From: Mesorhizobium temperatum
GTDB lineage: Bacteria; Pseudomonadota; Alphaproteobacteria; Rhizobiales; Rhizobiaceae
Assembly: GCF_002284575.1 (NCBI RefSeq)
Contig: NZ_NPKJ01000028.1
Coordinates: 1 to 42,979, forward strand
Length of the DNA stretch: 42,979 nt
Reading direction: 5' to 3'
The notes beneath the pieces are model-generated. The model did not search any database. It saw only the letters and a program-made list of their open reading frames with translations, and had not been told where the DNA came from. Positions within the stretch are counted from its first letter, which is position 1; each line of letters begins with the position of its first letter. The position numbers were made by a program, and so were the translations under genes. Of this stretch, positions 1 to 7,788 are shown one piece after another.

Positions 1-386
1 GAACTGGCGCTGGCCGGCCTTGCTGATATCCAGGCCGCCAACCGCTTCATCGCACAGACCTATCTGCCGGCTCACAATGCCGCTTCGCCAGGCCGGCCGC
101 GGTCGAAGAGAGCGCCTTTGTCGCCGCCGACCCGCAACAATTGGCTCAGATCCTGTGCATCGAGGAGGAGCGCGTCGTTGCCCGCGACAACACGATCGCC
201 TTCGCGCGGCTGCGATTGCAGCTGCCGCAGAGCCCGATCCGACATCACTTCGTCAAAGCCACGGTCAAGATCAGGCACTACCCAGATGGCACGCTCGCGG
301 TCTTCCATGGCCCCCGCCGCATTGCTCGATACATGCCTGACGGCGCCGCAATCCAAGAGACCTGCCGCACAGGGCAGGCCGCGTGA
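1..386 (+). pseudogene. ISNCY-type transposase, C-terminal fragment with frameshift
   Basis: The window opens inside a reading frame that resembles the C-terminal part of ISNCY-family transposases. Frame 1 gives LALAGLADIQAANRFIAQTY and then LPAHN up to about base 78. After that the match continues in frame 3 with ESAFVAADPQQLAQILCIEE, VVARDNTIAFA and GTLAVFHGPRR, ending at the TGA at 384-386. Loss of one C near 78-82 would explain the shift, because one added base restores an HNARFA-like sequence. The 5' part lies outside the window. Bases after the stop, up to about 465, probably carry the element's end. It is probably an inactive remnant, although a sequencing error could mimic the shift. 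Confidence 0.7.
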
Positions 387-681
387 ACCGCTTCGACGCA
401 AAACTGAAGCGGACAAATGATGTGCTACCAAAACCGGACAACTTGAAAGGCTACCGACAGACATAACGGCACTCTATTCGCTTTGTCGGACAGCGATGCT
501 CTATCCATGCCGCCAGCGCTGCCTTGTAGCCGATCGCCGCGATCGGCCGACTGGCGCCGCAGCGGCGCAAACTGGCGGCGTAGGTTCAACTTCGCGTGTC
601 GCGATTGCGGATAAAGCGCGCAGATCCTATTTATCAGGCCGATACAGACATCTGATAAGCTTCCGGGGAGGTAAGGTCTGG
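387..681. other. Intergenic stretch after the transposase remnant
   Basis: No supported gene. Bases 387-465 probably include the end of the insertion element. A short perfect inverted repeat (CCGATCG/CGATCGG) lies near 530-546. A ribosome binding site (GGGGAGGTAAGG) near 665-676 serves the next gene. Confidence 0.4.
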
Positions 682-999
682 ATGTTCCGCTTCGTCTTCC
701 GTCTCGCGGCGCTGGTTGCGCTTTCGGTTTCCGTCATCATGGCGGTGATCGATGCGACACGCTCGGTGGCGGCCTCCGCGCTGGTCATGACCCCGCTCAA
801 CACGAGCTGGCTCGCCGTCTCGCCGGATACGCGAAGCGCCTTCGAAAGCTTCGTCCGCGACAAGCTTGGTCCGCTGCTGTGGGACGGCGCCATCGCCTGG
901 GTGCTCAACCAGCCCGGTTTCGCCGTGTTTGCGGTGGTTGCCTTCATTCTGTACTTGATCGGCTACAGGCGGGAGCGGCCGACCGGGCGGTTCGCGTAG
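682..999 (+). CDS. Small two-helix membrane protein, unknown function
   Basis: This 105-aa protein has a hydrophobic N-terminal helix at about residues 4-25 and a second near residues 75-95 ([18 protein letters not shown]). It ends with a basic tail, so it is predicted to sit in the inner membrane with two crossings. The start at 682 is chosen over the longer upstream frame because a strong GGGGAGG site lies just before it and the upstream extension is not protein-like. Similar uncharacterised small membrane proteins are common in Rhizobiales. No enzymatic motif is visible and I do not assign a function. It precedes msrA by about 80 bases on the same strand and could share its transcript. Confidence 0.65.
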   Translation: MFRFVFRLAALVALSVSVIMAVIDATRSVAASALVMTPLNTSWLAVSPDTRSAFESFVRDKLGPLLWDGAIAWVLNQPGFAVFAVVAFILYLIGYRRERPTGRFA

Positions 1000-1081
1000 A
1001 CTTGATGATTTGTTGTTGATGACCTTCTGGCGTCCCCAAAACAAAGAGAAAGCCCCAAACAAAGAGAAAGGGAGACCGCAC

Positions 1082-1744
1082 ATGTTTCTCAGCGATTTGC
1101 TGAACAAGAAACTCAATCTGCCGAAGCCTGCCGAGGCGCTGCCGGGCCGCGCCAAGCCTATCCCGACGGCATCCAAGCACTTTGTCTCGAAGCGGCCGCT
1201 CAAGGGGCCGTATCCCGAGGGGCTGGAGACGGCGATGTTCGGGCTGGGCTGCTTCTGGGGCGCCGAACGCCTGTTCTGGCAGGTCGAGGGTGTCTGGGTC
1301 ACGGCCGTCGGCTATGCCGGCGGCGTCACCCCCAACCCGACTTACCAGGAAACTTGCACCGGCCTTACCGGCCATGCCGAAGTCGTGCTCGTCGTTTACG
1401 ACCCGAAGATCGTGCCCTATGCACAGCTTCTGAAGCTGTTCTGGGAAAGCCACGACCCGACGCAGGGCATGCGCCAGGGCAACGATGTCGGCACCACCTA
1501 CCGCTCGGCAATCTACACGTTCGGCGATGCGCAATACCAGGCGGCGATCGCGTCGCGCGACGCCTATGAGGCCTCGCTGAGCGGCGCCGGCCGCGGCAAG
1601 ATCACCACCGAGATCGCGCCGGCACCCGAATTCTACTTCGCCGAGGAAGACCACCAGCAATATCTGGCGAAGAATCCCTACGGCTATTGCAATCTGCAGG
1701 GCACCGGCGTCGCCTGCGCCATCCCGGCTGCCGTCTCCGCTTGA
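1082..1744 (+). CDS. msrA: Peptide-methionine (S)-S-oxide reductase MsrA
   Basis: MsrA reduces methionine-S-sulfoxide in proteins or free methionine and repairs oxidative damage in the cytoplasm. The 220-aa product carries the family signature GCFWGAE at residues 56-62 with the catalytic cysteine at 57. A C-terminal segment [12 protein letters not shown] supplies Cys203 and Cys212, in the usual place of resolving cysteines regenerated by thioredoxin. The ATG at 1082 is preferred because GGGAGA lies just upstream; an in-frame TTG at 1010 has no such site. Length fits the longer MsrA subclass of about 210-220 aa. A good hairpin terminator follows at 1767-1797, so the gene probably ends its own transcription unit. 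Confidence 0.95.
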   Translation: MFLSDLLNKKLNLPKPAEALPGRAKPIPTASKHFVSKRPLKGPYPEGLETAMFGLGCFWGAERLFWQVEGVWVTAVGYAGGVTPNPTYQETCTGLTGHAEVVLVVYDPKIVPYAQLLKLFWESHDPTQGMRQGNDVGTTYRSAIYTFGDAQYQAAIASRDAYEASLSGAGRGKITTEIAPAPEFYFAEEDHQQYLAKNPYGYCNLQGTGVACAIPAAVSA

Positions 1745-1766
1745 GGCCTTTGGCGAGACGATGATC

Positions 1767-1797
1767 CGTGGCGCCGGGATGCGGCGCCACGCTTTTC
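1767..1797 (+). terminator. Intrinsic terminator after msrA
   Basis: Nine base pairs, CGTGGCGCC (1767-1775) with GGCGCCACG (1783-1791), around a seven-base loop, then CTTTTCC. It separates msrA from the nucleoside uptake genes. Confidence 0.7.
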
Positions 1798-1805
1798 CAA
1801 AGGGT

Positions 1806-1910
1806 CAAAATTCCGCGTGAATTTTGTTTCGGGCCGTGCCAGATTGGCCCGAAGCGGGAGGAAGACACTCCTGTCTGATGTCGCATGCCTGCCGGAGAAC
1901 CGGGCAGGCA
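1806..1910 (+). promoter_or_regulatory. Structured leader with successive stem-loops before the BMP-family gene
   Basis: Several inverted repeats follow each other before the ATG at 1954. They are CAAAATTC/GAATTTTG (1806-1813 with 1819-1826), TTCGGGCC/GGCCCGAA (1828-1835 with 1846-1853), a weak AGGA/TCCT pair (1859-1872), and GCCTGCCGG with CCGGGCAGGC (about 1887-1909, one bulged G). The first could equally be an operator dyad. No riboswitch class I know is recognisable. Function is not established. Confidence 0.4.
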
Positions 1911-1953
1911 GGCGGTGCATAACGGAAAAAATAACCGACAGGGTGTGGATCAC

Positions 1954-2943
1954 ATGAAACGTATCGTTCTCGGCCTCCTGGCCGCAACTGCGATGGTTCT
2001 TCCGGCCTTCGCCGCGGACATTCAGCCAGCACTTCTCTACGATCTCGGCGGCAAGTTCGACAAGTCGTTCAACGAAGCGTCCTACAATGGCGCCGAAAAG
2101 TTCAAGGCCGAAACCGGCATCGCCTATGTGGAATTCGAGGTCTCAAACGCCACCCAGCGCGAGCAGGCACTGCGCCGTTTCGCCGAGGACGGCCGCAATC
2201 CGATCGCCATGGCGGGCTTCTCCTGGGCAGATGCGCTGGAGAAGATCGCCGTCGAGTTTCCCGAGACCAAGTTCGCCATCATCGACATGGTCGTCGACAA
2301 GCCCAATGTCCGCTCCGTCGTCTACAAGGAGCAGGAAGGCTCCTACCTCGTCGGGGTGATGGCGGCGATGGCCTCGAAGACCAAAAAGGTCGGCTTCATC
2401 GGCGGCATGGACATTCCGCTGATCCGCCGATTCGGCTGCGGTTATGTCGGTGGCGCCAAGGCGGCCGGCGCAACCGATGTCATCCAGAACATGACCGGCG
2501 ATACGCCGGCAGCCTGGAACGATCCGGCCAAAGGCGGCGAGATCGCCAAGACGCAGATCGACCAGGGCGCCGACGTGATCTACGCAGCGGCAGGCGGCAC
2601 CGGTGTTGGCGTGCTGCAGGCGGCGGCGGATGCCGGCAAGCTCGGCATCGGCGTCGATTCCAACCAGAACGGCCTGCAGCCCGGCAAGGTGCTGACCTCC
2701 ATGGTCAAGCGCGTCGACGTCGCCGTCTATAACACCTTCATGGACGCCAAGAACGACAAGTTCACCGGCGGCATCAACGATCTCGGCCTCAAGGAAGGCG
2801 GTGTCGATTACGCCATGGACGACAACAACAAGGCGCTTGTCGACGACGCGATGAAGGCGGCGGTCGAAAAGGCCAAGGCCGACATCATCGCCGGTACCGT
2901 CAAGGTGCACGATTACATGTCGGACAATTCCTGCCCCTATTGA
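1954..2943 (+). CDS. BMP-family nucleoside-binding protein of an ABC transporter
   Basis: This 329-aa protein begins with a Sec signal peptide (about residues 1-20, cut after AFAA). It matches the BMP/Med family of periplasmic or lipid-anchored binding proteins, whose studied members bind purine or pyrimidine nucleosides. Supporting sequence includes LLYDLGGKFDKSFNEASYNG at the N terminus, a GFIGGMDIPLIRRFGCGYVGG motif, and GVDSNQNGLQPG near the C-terminal lobe. There is no lipobox cysteine, so a soluble periplasmic protein is expected. It is separated from its likely ATPase and permeases by slyX on the other strand and a repeat-containing gap. The downstream salvage genes support nucleosides as substrate; that is inference from context. 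Confidence 0.9.
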   Translation: MKRIVLGLLAATAMVLPAFAADIQPALLYDLGGKFDKSFNEASYNGAEKFKAETGIAYVEFEVSNATQREQALRRFAEDGRNPIAMAGFSWADALEKIAVEFPETKFAIIDMVVDKPNVRSVVYKEQEGSYLVGVMAAMASKTKKVGFIGGMDIPLIRRFGCGYVGGAKAAGATDVIQNMTGDTPAAWNDPAKGGEIAKTQIDQGADVIYAAAGGTGVGVLQAAADAGKLGIGVDSNQNGLQPGKVLTSMVKRVDVAVYNTFMDAKNDKFTGGINDLGLKEGGVDYAMDDNNKALVDDAMKAAVEKAKADIIAGTVKVHDYMSDNSCPY

Positions 2944-3010
2944 TCGCGAGATTGCCGATCTGATCGAAGCCGCCGGGTGAAAACCCGGCGGCTTTTGCTT
3001 ATCCGTAAGC

Positions 3011-3220
3011 TCACCAGTGCGGCGGCTTGGTTACCGGCACGTCGGATGCAGCCTGCTCCTCCAGCGCCAGGAAACGGTTGGCCAGCGCATCGAGCTTGCG
3101 CTGCATGCGCTCGATCGCCTTCCACTGCTCGGCGATCTGGTCGGACAGTTCTTCGATGGTCTTCTCCTGCTCGGCGGCGCGGATTTCCAGCGTCGTCAGC
3201 CGGTCGGCGGGCATGGTCAT
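3011..3220 (-). CDS. slyX: SlyX family protein
   Basis: The 69-aa product is a short, highly charged coiled coil (heptad-like stretch from about residue 8 to 50: LEIRAAEQEKTIEELSDQI and so on) ending in KPPHW, as SlyX proteins do. The biochemical role of SlyX is unknown. The start at 3220 is chosen because GAGG lies eight bases upstream; a longer frame from 3256 adds residues unlike the family. It points against its neighbours and lies between the BMP-family gene and its presumed ABC partners. Confidence 0.8.
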   Translation of the reverse strand: MTMPADRLTTLEIRAAEQEKTIEELSDQIAEQWKAIERMQRKLDALANRFLALEEQAASDVPVTKPPHW

Positions 3221-3536
3221 CTGAAAAACCTCGGTTTCTTGCTGCGCAACTCTCAAGAGATGCGAATTTCGGGATTCGCCACATTAGAGCGACATGCGTC
3301 CAATCGGACGCCCAAACTACCCTCTAACACTTACGATCTTCGCATCGTGCTTTCCGAAAATCGAATCCGGTTTTCGGGCCGGTGCAATAGCGAATGTGAA
3401 GGCTGCGGCACCTTCGAAATTGACAAGCGCGCGGGGATTTGTCGAGAGTGAACGTTGCTCCGGCCAATTGGCACAGACGGGGCGTCATGCTAGGCGTTTT
3501 GACCAAGCGATAAAAAATAAGAGTGGGAAAGGCTGC
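3221..3536. other. Intergenic region before the ABC ATPase
   Basis: About 316 bases without a supported gene. A long in-frame extension of the ATPase frame back to 3294 is not protein-like. The stretch contains a rhizobial palindrome at 3354-3377 and a TTGACA at about 3420 that could be a -35 element, though no convincing -10 partner was found. Confidence 0.4.
3354..3377. repeat. Rhizobial intergenic palindrome (CCGAAAA/TTTTCGG type)
   Basis: CCGAAAA at 3354-3360 and TTTTCGG at 3371-3377 flank ten bases. Related copies occur at 7201-7370 and 23857-23899 in this window, and a looser one at 40613-40655. Confidence 0.7.
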
Positions 3537-5069
3537 ATGGCGCAAGCCGCAATCGAGCTGATCGGCATCAACAAGAGTTTTGGCGCCGTGCGCGCCAATC
3601 GCGACATCAATCTGGAGATCGTGCGCGGCACCATCCACGGCATTGTCGGCGAGAACGGCGCCGGCAAGTCGACGCTGATGTCGATCCTCTACGGTTTCTA
3701 CCAGGCCGACAGCGGCGAGATCCGCGTCGGCGGCCAGCCGGCTTCGATCAAGTCGCCAAACGACGCCATCGCGCTCGGCATCGGCATGGTGCACCAGCAT
3801 TTCATGCTGGTCGACAATTTCACGGTGCTGGAAAACGTCATTCTCGGCGCCGAAAGCGATGCGCTGCTGAAGAAGAGCATCGCCAAGGCGCGGTCCGAAC
3901 TGGAACGGCTCGAGCGCGAATACGGGCTGGAGGTCGATCCCGATGCGATCATTGAGGAATTGCCGGTCGGCCTGCAGCAGCGTGTCGAAATCCTCAAGGC
4001 GCTGTATCGTGGCGCTGAGATCCTGATCCTCGACGAGCCGACAGGCGTGCTCACCCCGGCCGAAGCCGACCATCTGTTCCGCATCCTCAAGCAGCTGAAG
4101 GAGCAGGGTAAAACGATAGTGCTGATCACCCACAAGCTGCGCGAGATCATGGCGATCACCGACACGGTCTCGGTCATGCGCCAGGGCACGATGGTGGCGA
4201 CACGCGAAACCAGGAAGACCACGGTCGAGGAACTGGCCGAGCTGATGGTCGGGCGACGCGTGCTGCTCAGGGTCGAGAAGGGCGAGGCGGAAGCAGGCGG
4301 CGTCAAGCTCGCGGTCAAGAACCTGACGGTGAAGGATTCGCGCGGCGTCACCATGGTCGACGATATCTCCTTCGACGTGCGCGCCGGCGAGATCGTCGGC
4401 ATTGCCGGCGTCGCCGGCAACGGGCAATCCGAAATGCTCGAGGCGATTTCAGGCATCAGGCGCGCCGTCTCGGGCTCCGTCATGCTCGACGGCAAGCCGA
4501 TCGATCTGACCGGGGCCGCCGATCCCGGCGAGCTGCGCGACCGCGGCCTCGCCCATGTGCCCGAAGATCGTCATCATGTCGGGCTGGTGCTGGCCTTTGA
4601 GGAGAACGAGAATTCGATCCTCGGCTATCACGACGATCCCCGCTACCTCTGGGGGCCGTTCCTCAACATCGACGCCATCCGCGACGACGCCAGGGACAAG
4701 ATCACCAAATACGACATCCGCCCGGCGGACTGCCGCCTCAAGACCGCGAATTTCTCCGGCGGCAACCAGCAGAAGATCGTGCTGGCGCGGGAAATGGAAC
4801 AGGATCCTGGCGTGCTGATCGTCGGCCAACCGACGCGCGGCGTCGACGTCGGTGCCATCGAATTCATCCACAAGCGGCTCATCGCCATGCGCGACCAGGG
4901 CAAGGCGGTGCTGGTGGTGTCGGTCGAGCTCGACGAGATCCGCTCGCTCTCCGACCGCATCCTGGTGATGTTTGCCGGCCGCATCGTCGGCGAGCGCGGC
5001 CCGGAGGCGACCGAAGGCGAGCTTGGACTGCTGATGGCCGGCGTCGAGCACCGGGAGGCGGCTGAATGA
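3537..5069 (+). CDS. Two-domain ABC transporter ATP-binding protein, nucleoside type
   Basis: The 510-aa protein has two fused nucleotide-binding domains, as in RbsA/YufO-like ATPases of the sugar and nucleoside ABC class. The first has Walker A GENGAGKST at residues 38-46 and a Walker B region ILILDEPTGVLTP. The second begins near residue 260 with a degenerate A loop (VAGNGQSEM), a clear signature FSGGNQQKIVLARE, and a VGQPTRGVD segment replacing the usual LDEPT. This asymmetry is normal for the family. It couples ATP hydrolysis to import through the two permeases that follow. ATG at 3537 is preceded by GGGAAAGG. The stop overlaps the next start (ATGA), which implies translational coupling. 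Confidence 0.93.
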   Translation: MAQAAIELIGINKSFGAVRANRDINLEIVRGTIHGIVGENGAGKSTLMSILYGFYQADSGEIRVGGQPASIKSPNDAIALGIGMVHQHFMLVDNFTVLENVILGAESDALLKKSIAKARSELERLEREYGLEVDPDAIIEELPVGLQQRVEILKALYRGAEILILDEPTGVLTPAEADHLFRILKQLKEQGKTIVLITHKLREIMAITDTVSVMRQGTMVATRETRKTTVEELAELMVGRRVLLRVEKGEAEAGGVKLAVKNLTVKDSRGVTMVDDISFDVRAGEIVGIAGVAGNGQSEMLEAISGIRRAVSGSVMLDGKPIDLTGAADPGELRDRGLAHVPEDRHHVGLVLAFEENENSILGYHDDPRYLWGPFLNIDAIRDDARDKITKYDIRPADCRLKTANFSGGNQQKIVLAREMEQDPGVLIVGQPTRGVDVGAIEFIHKRLIAMRDQGKAVLVVSVELDEIRSLSDRILVMFAGRIVGERGPEATEGELGLLMAGVEHREAAE

Positions 5070-6205
5070 GTACGCCTTACGCCAAGCTGCCGGCCTGGGC
5101 CGATTACGGGCTGATCCCGGTGATCAATCTGTTGGTTGCCTTCGTTGTCGCCGGCTTCGTCGTGCTTCTGGTTGGCGAAAATCCGTTCCGCGCGGCCGCT
5201 GTCCTGGTCGAGGGCGCCTTCGGCCGTGGGCAAGGCATAGCGTTCACGCTTTTCTATGCCACCACCTTCATCTTCAGCGGCCTGTCGGTGGCGGTTGCGG
5301 CGCATTGCGGCCTGTTCAACATCGGTGGCGAGGGCCAGGGCTATATCGCCGGTCTCGGCATCGGCATTGTTTGCCTGGCCTTCGACAGCGTGCTGCCTTG
5401 GTGGCTGACCTTCCCGATCGCCATTATCGCCGCCGCGGCGATGGGCGCGCTGTGGGCGCTGATCCCGGCCTATCTGCAGGCCAAGCGCGGCTCGCACATC
5501 GTCATCACCACCATCATGTTCAATTTCATCGCCGCCAGCGTCATGGTCCGTGCGCTGGTCGGGTACTTGAAGCCCCCCGCCTCGATGGCACCGCAGACGC
5601 GCACCTTCCTCGAAGGCGCGCAACTGCCGAAGCTCAACTGGGTCATCGAATTGTTCGGCGCCAAAATCCGTTCGGCGCCGTTCAACATCAGCTTCCTGCT
5701 GGCGCTGGCCATGGCCTTTCTGGTCTGGGTACTGATCTGGCGCACCAGGCTCGGCTACGAGATGCGCACCTACGGCCACAGCTCAAAAGCGGCGCGCTAT
5801 GCCGGCATTTCGGAGACCCGCATCATCATCATCGCGATGATGATTTCGGGCGCGCTGGCCGGCATGATGGCGCTCAACCCGACGATGGGCGACCAGCACA
5901 ATGTCGCGCTCGAATTCGTTTCGGGTGCCGGTTTCGTCGGCATCGCCGTGGCGCTGATGGGGCGCCTGCACCCGGTCGGCATCGTGCTCGCCGCAATATT
6001 ATTCGGCATGCTCTACCAGGGCGGCGCCGAGCTCGCCTTCGAGATGCCGGCGATCAGCCGCGACATGATTGTCATCATCCAGGGCCTAGTCATCCTGTTC
6101 GCCGGCGCGCTCGAACACATGTTCCGGCCCTATGTCCAGGCGCTGTTCGCCTCGCTCAGCCCGAGATCTGTCGGCATGGAAGCGGTCAAGGGGAAGGGTG
6201 CCTGA
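5066..6205 (+). CDS. ABC transporter permease 1, nucleoside type
   Basis: This 379-aa integral membrane protein belongs to the branched-chain/ribose-type permease family (BPD_transp_2). It has about ten hydrophobic segments and the typical GLFNIGGEGQGYIAG motif near residues 87-101. A second conserved stretch, SKAARYAGI, precedes the C-terminal helices. It pairs with the following permease to form the transmembrane channel for the BMP-type binding protein. Its start overlaps the ATPase stop by four bases, and the next permease begins one base after its stop. Substrate assignment rests on the cdd, phosphorylase and deoA neighbours. Confidence 0.92.
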   Translation: MSTPYAKLPAWADYGLIPVINLLVAFVVAGFVVLLVGENPFRAAAVLVEGAFGRGQGIAFTLFYATTFIFSGLSVAVAAHCGLFNIGGEGQGYIAGLGIGIVCLAFDSVLPWWLTFPIAIIAAAAMGALWALIPAYLQAKRGSHIVITTIMFNFIAASVMVRALVGYLKPPASMAPQTRTFLEGAQLPKLNWVIELFGAKIRSAPFNISFLLALAMAFLVWVLIWRTRLGYEMRTYGHSSKAARYAGISETRIIIIAMMISGALAGMMALNPTMGDQHNVALEFVSGAGFVGIAVALMGRLHPVGIVLAAILFGMLYQGGAELAFEMPAISRDMIVIIQGLVILFAGALEHMFRPYVQALFASLSPRSVGMEAVKGKGA

Positions 6206-6206
6206 G

Positions 6207-7178
6207 ATGGATTTGTTCAACGCCGTCATCCAGGTTCTGGACTCGACCATCCGCCTGTCGGTGCCGTTGCTGCTCGCCTGCCTCGCCGGCCTCTATTCGG
6301 AGCGGGCCGGCATTTTCGACATCGGGCTCGAGGGCAAGATGCTGGTCGGCGCCTTCGCCGGCGCCGCCGCAGCCTCCGTCTTCCATTCCGCCTATCTCGG
6401 CCTCGGCATGGCCATCCTCATCTCGGTCGCTTTCGCGCTGGTCCACGGCTTCGCCTCGATCACCCATCGCGGCAATCAGATTGTCTCCGGCGTGGCGATC
6501 AACTTCATCGCCGCCGGATCGACGATCATGCTCGGCCAGGCCTGGTTCCAGCAAGGTGGACGTACGCCGGCTCTGTCCTCGGATGAGCGGTTCGGGGCGA
6601 TCATCTGGCCCGGTGCGGACGCGCTCAGGAGCGTGCCGATCCTAGGCCCGATATATTCGGAACTCATCTCCGGCCATTCCGTCCTGGTCTATGTCGCGTT
6701 TCTCGCCGTGCCCTTCACCTGGTGGGTGCTGTTCCGTACCCGCTTCGGCTTGCGCATGCGCGCGGTCGGTGAGAACCCGGCCGCGGTCGACACCGCCGGT
6801 ATCTCGGTCGCCTGGCTGCGCTACCGGGCGCTGATCTGCACCGGCGTGCTCACCGGTATTGCCGGCGCCTATCTGTCGATGGTGCAGAATGGCGGCTTCG
6901 TGAAGGACATGACCGCCGGCAAGGGCTACATCGCACTGGCCGCGCTGATCTTCGCCAAGTGGAAGCCGGTCAACGCCATGTTCGCCTGCCTGTTGTTCGG
7001 CTTCCTCGACGCGCTGTCGATCCGCCTGCAGGGCACGCCGCTGCCGCTGATCGGCAAGGTGCCGGTGCAGCTCATGCAGGCGCTGCCGTATATCCTCACC
7101 GTCATCCTGCTCGCCGGCTTCATCGGCAAGGCCATCCCGCCGCGCGCCGGCGGCGTGCCCTATGTCAAGGAACGCTAA
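6207..7178 (+). CDS. ABC transporter permease 2, nucleoside type
   Basis: The second, shorter permease (323 aa) shows the companion motif GIFDIGLEGKMLVGAF near residues 35-50, the usual asymmetric partner of the GLFNIGGEGQ subunit. FGLRMRAVGENPAAVDTAGI in the middle is the cytoplasmic coupling region that contacts the ATPase. ATG at 6207 lies one base after the preceding stop, with GGGAAGGG just upstream. Several hydrophobic helices fill the rest. It completes the ATPase, permease, permease set and is followed by the repeat-rich leader of cdd. Confidence 0.92.
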   Translation: MDLFNAVIQVLDSTIRLSVPLLLACLAGLYSERAGIFDIGLEGKMLVGAFAGAAAASVFHSAYLGLGMAILISVAFALVHGFASITHRGNQIVSGVAINFIAAGSTIMLGQAWFQQGGRTPALSSDERFGAIIWPGADALRSVPILGPIYSELISGHSVLVYVAFLAVPFTWWVLFRTRFGLRMRAVGENPAAVDTAGISVAWLRYRALICTGVLTGIAGAYLSMVQNGGFVKDMTAGKGYIALAALIFAKWKPVNAMFACLLFGFLDALSIRLQGTPLPLIGKVPVQLMQALPYILTVILLAGFIGKAIPPRAGGVPYVKER

Positions 7179-7180
7179 GC

Positions 7181-7387
7181 ATGATTTCGAACCGCAGGTC
7201 CGCGTCAGCGAAAAGTGGACGCCGGTTTTCGGACAAGATCATGCGAGGGAAAAATATGAGCATGATCCCGAAAAGTGGAACCCGGTTTTCGGACAGGATC
7301 ATGCGAGGGAAAAATATGAGCATGATCCCGAAAAGTGGAAGCCGGTTTTCGGACAAGATCATGCGAGGGAAAAACAATGTCGCATGA
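7181..7387 (+). CDS. Candidate repetitive leader ORF upstream of cdd
   Basis: An ATG two bases after the permease stop opens a 68-codon frame that runs through a 60-bp tandem repeat. The peptide therefore repeats RFSDKIMRGKNMSMIPKSG-like units and is very basic. The frame ends with TGA at 7385-7387, inside the first codons of cdd, and overlaps its start by 11 bases. That geometry would allow translational coupling. Each repeat unit also carries its own GAGGG plus ATG. It may simply be a by-product of repeat expansion; no homologue is recognised and expression is unproven. Confidence 0.25.
   Translation: MISNRRSASAKSGRRFSDKIMRGKNMSMIPKSGTRFSDRIMRGKNMSMIPKSGSRFSDKIMRGKNNVA
7201..7370. repeat. 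60-bp tandem repeat of a palindrome plus ribosome binding site
   Basis: Three units of exactly 60 bases, the first more degenerate. Each holds the dyad GCATGATC..GAAAA..TTTTC..GATCATGC followed by GCGAGGGAAAAA and a start-like ATG. The last GAGGG serves cdd at 7377. The period, a multiple of three, keeps one reading frame open. Confidence 0.85.
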
Positions 7388-7769
7388 TCTGTTCGAAGCG
7401 GCCAAGGCCGCCATGGCCAAGGCCTATGCGCCCTATTCGAAGTTTCCGGTCGGGGCGGCACTGCGCACCGAGGACGGCCGCGTCTTTGCCGGCGCCAACA
7501 TCGAGGTCGCATCCTATCCGGAAGGCTGGTGCGCCGAAACCACAGCGCTTGGCCACTACATCATGGGCGGCGGCGGCAGGATCACGGAGATCGCGGTGAT
7601 CGCCGAGCGCATGGCGAAATGCTCGCCGTGCGGCGGCTGCCGGCAGCGGCTGGCCGAATTCTGCCGGCCGGAAACCAGACTCTATCTCTGCGACAATGGC
7701 GGCGTGGTCGAGACCGTGACCATGGGCGAGATGCTGCCCTACGGCTTCCAGGGCGACATGTTGAAATGA
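7377..7769 (+). CDS. cdd: Cytidine deaminase
   Basis: The enzyme deaminates cytidine and deoxycytidine to uridine and deoxyuridine. The 130-aa length fits the tetrameric homologous class. The zinc site is visible: CAE at residues 52-54 (Cys52 ligand, Glu54 proton shuttle) and PCGGCRQ at 84-90 (Cys85 and Cys88 ligands). An N-terminal YAPYSKFPVGAAL substrate-binding segment is typical. The ATG at 7377 uses the last GAGGG of the tandem repeat. It stands between the nucleoside transporter and the phosphorylases, as expected for a nucleoside salvage operon. Confidence 0.95.
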   Translation: MSHDLFEAAKAAMAKAYAPYSKFPVGAALRTEDGRVFAGANIEVASYPEGWCAETTALGHYIMGGGGRITEIAVIAERMAKCSPCGGCRQRLAEFCRPETRLYLCDNGGVVETVTMGEMLPYGFQGDMLK

Positions 7770-7788
7770 AAATGAAGAGCTGGTTGAA

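Noticed and set aside
496..681. Longer start for the small membrane protein at 682
   Set aside because: The extension is not protein-like and the strong ribosome binding site is at 665-676.
3294..3536. N-terminal extension of the ABC ATPase
   Set aside because: It runs through an intergenic palindrome; the family starts at 3537 with a ribosome binding site.
7201..7370. Possible CRISPR array
   Set aside because: The units are directly adjacent 60-base copies without unique spacers, so this is a tandem repeat.
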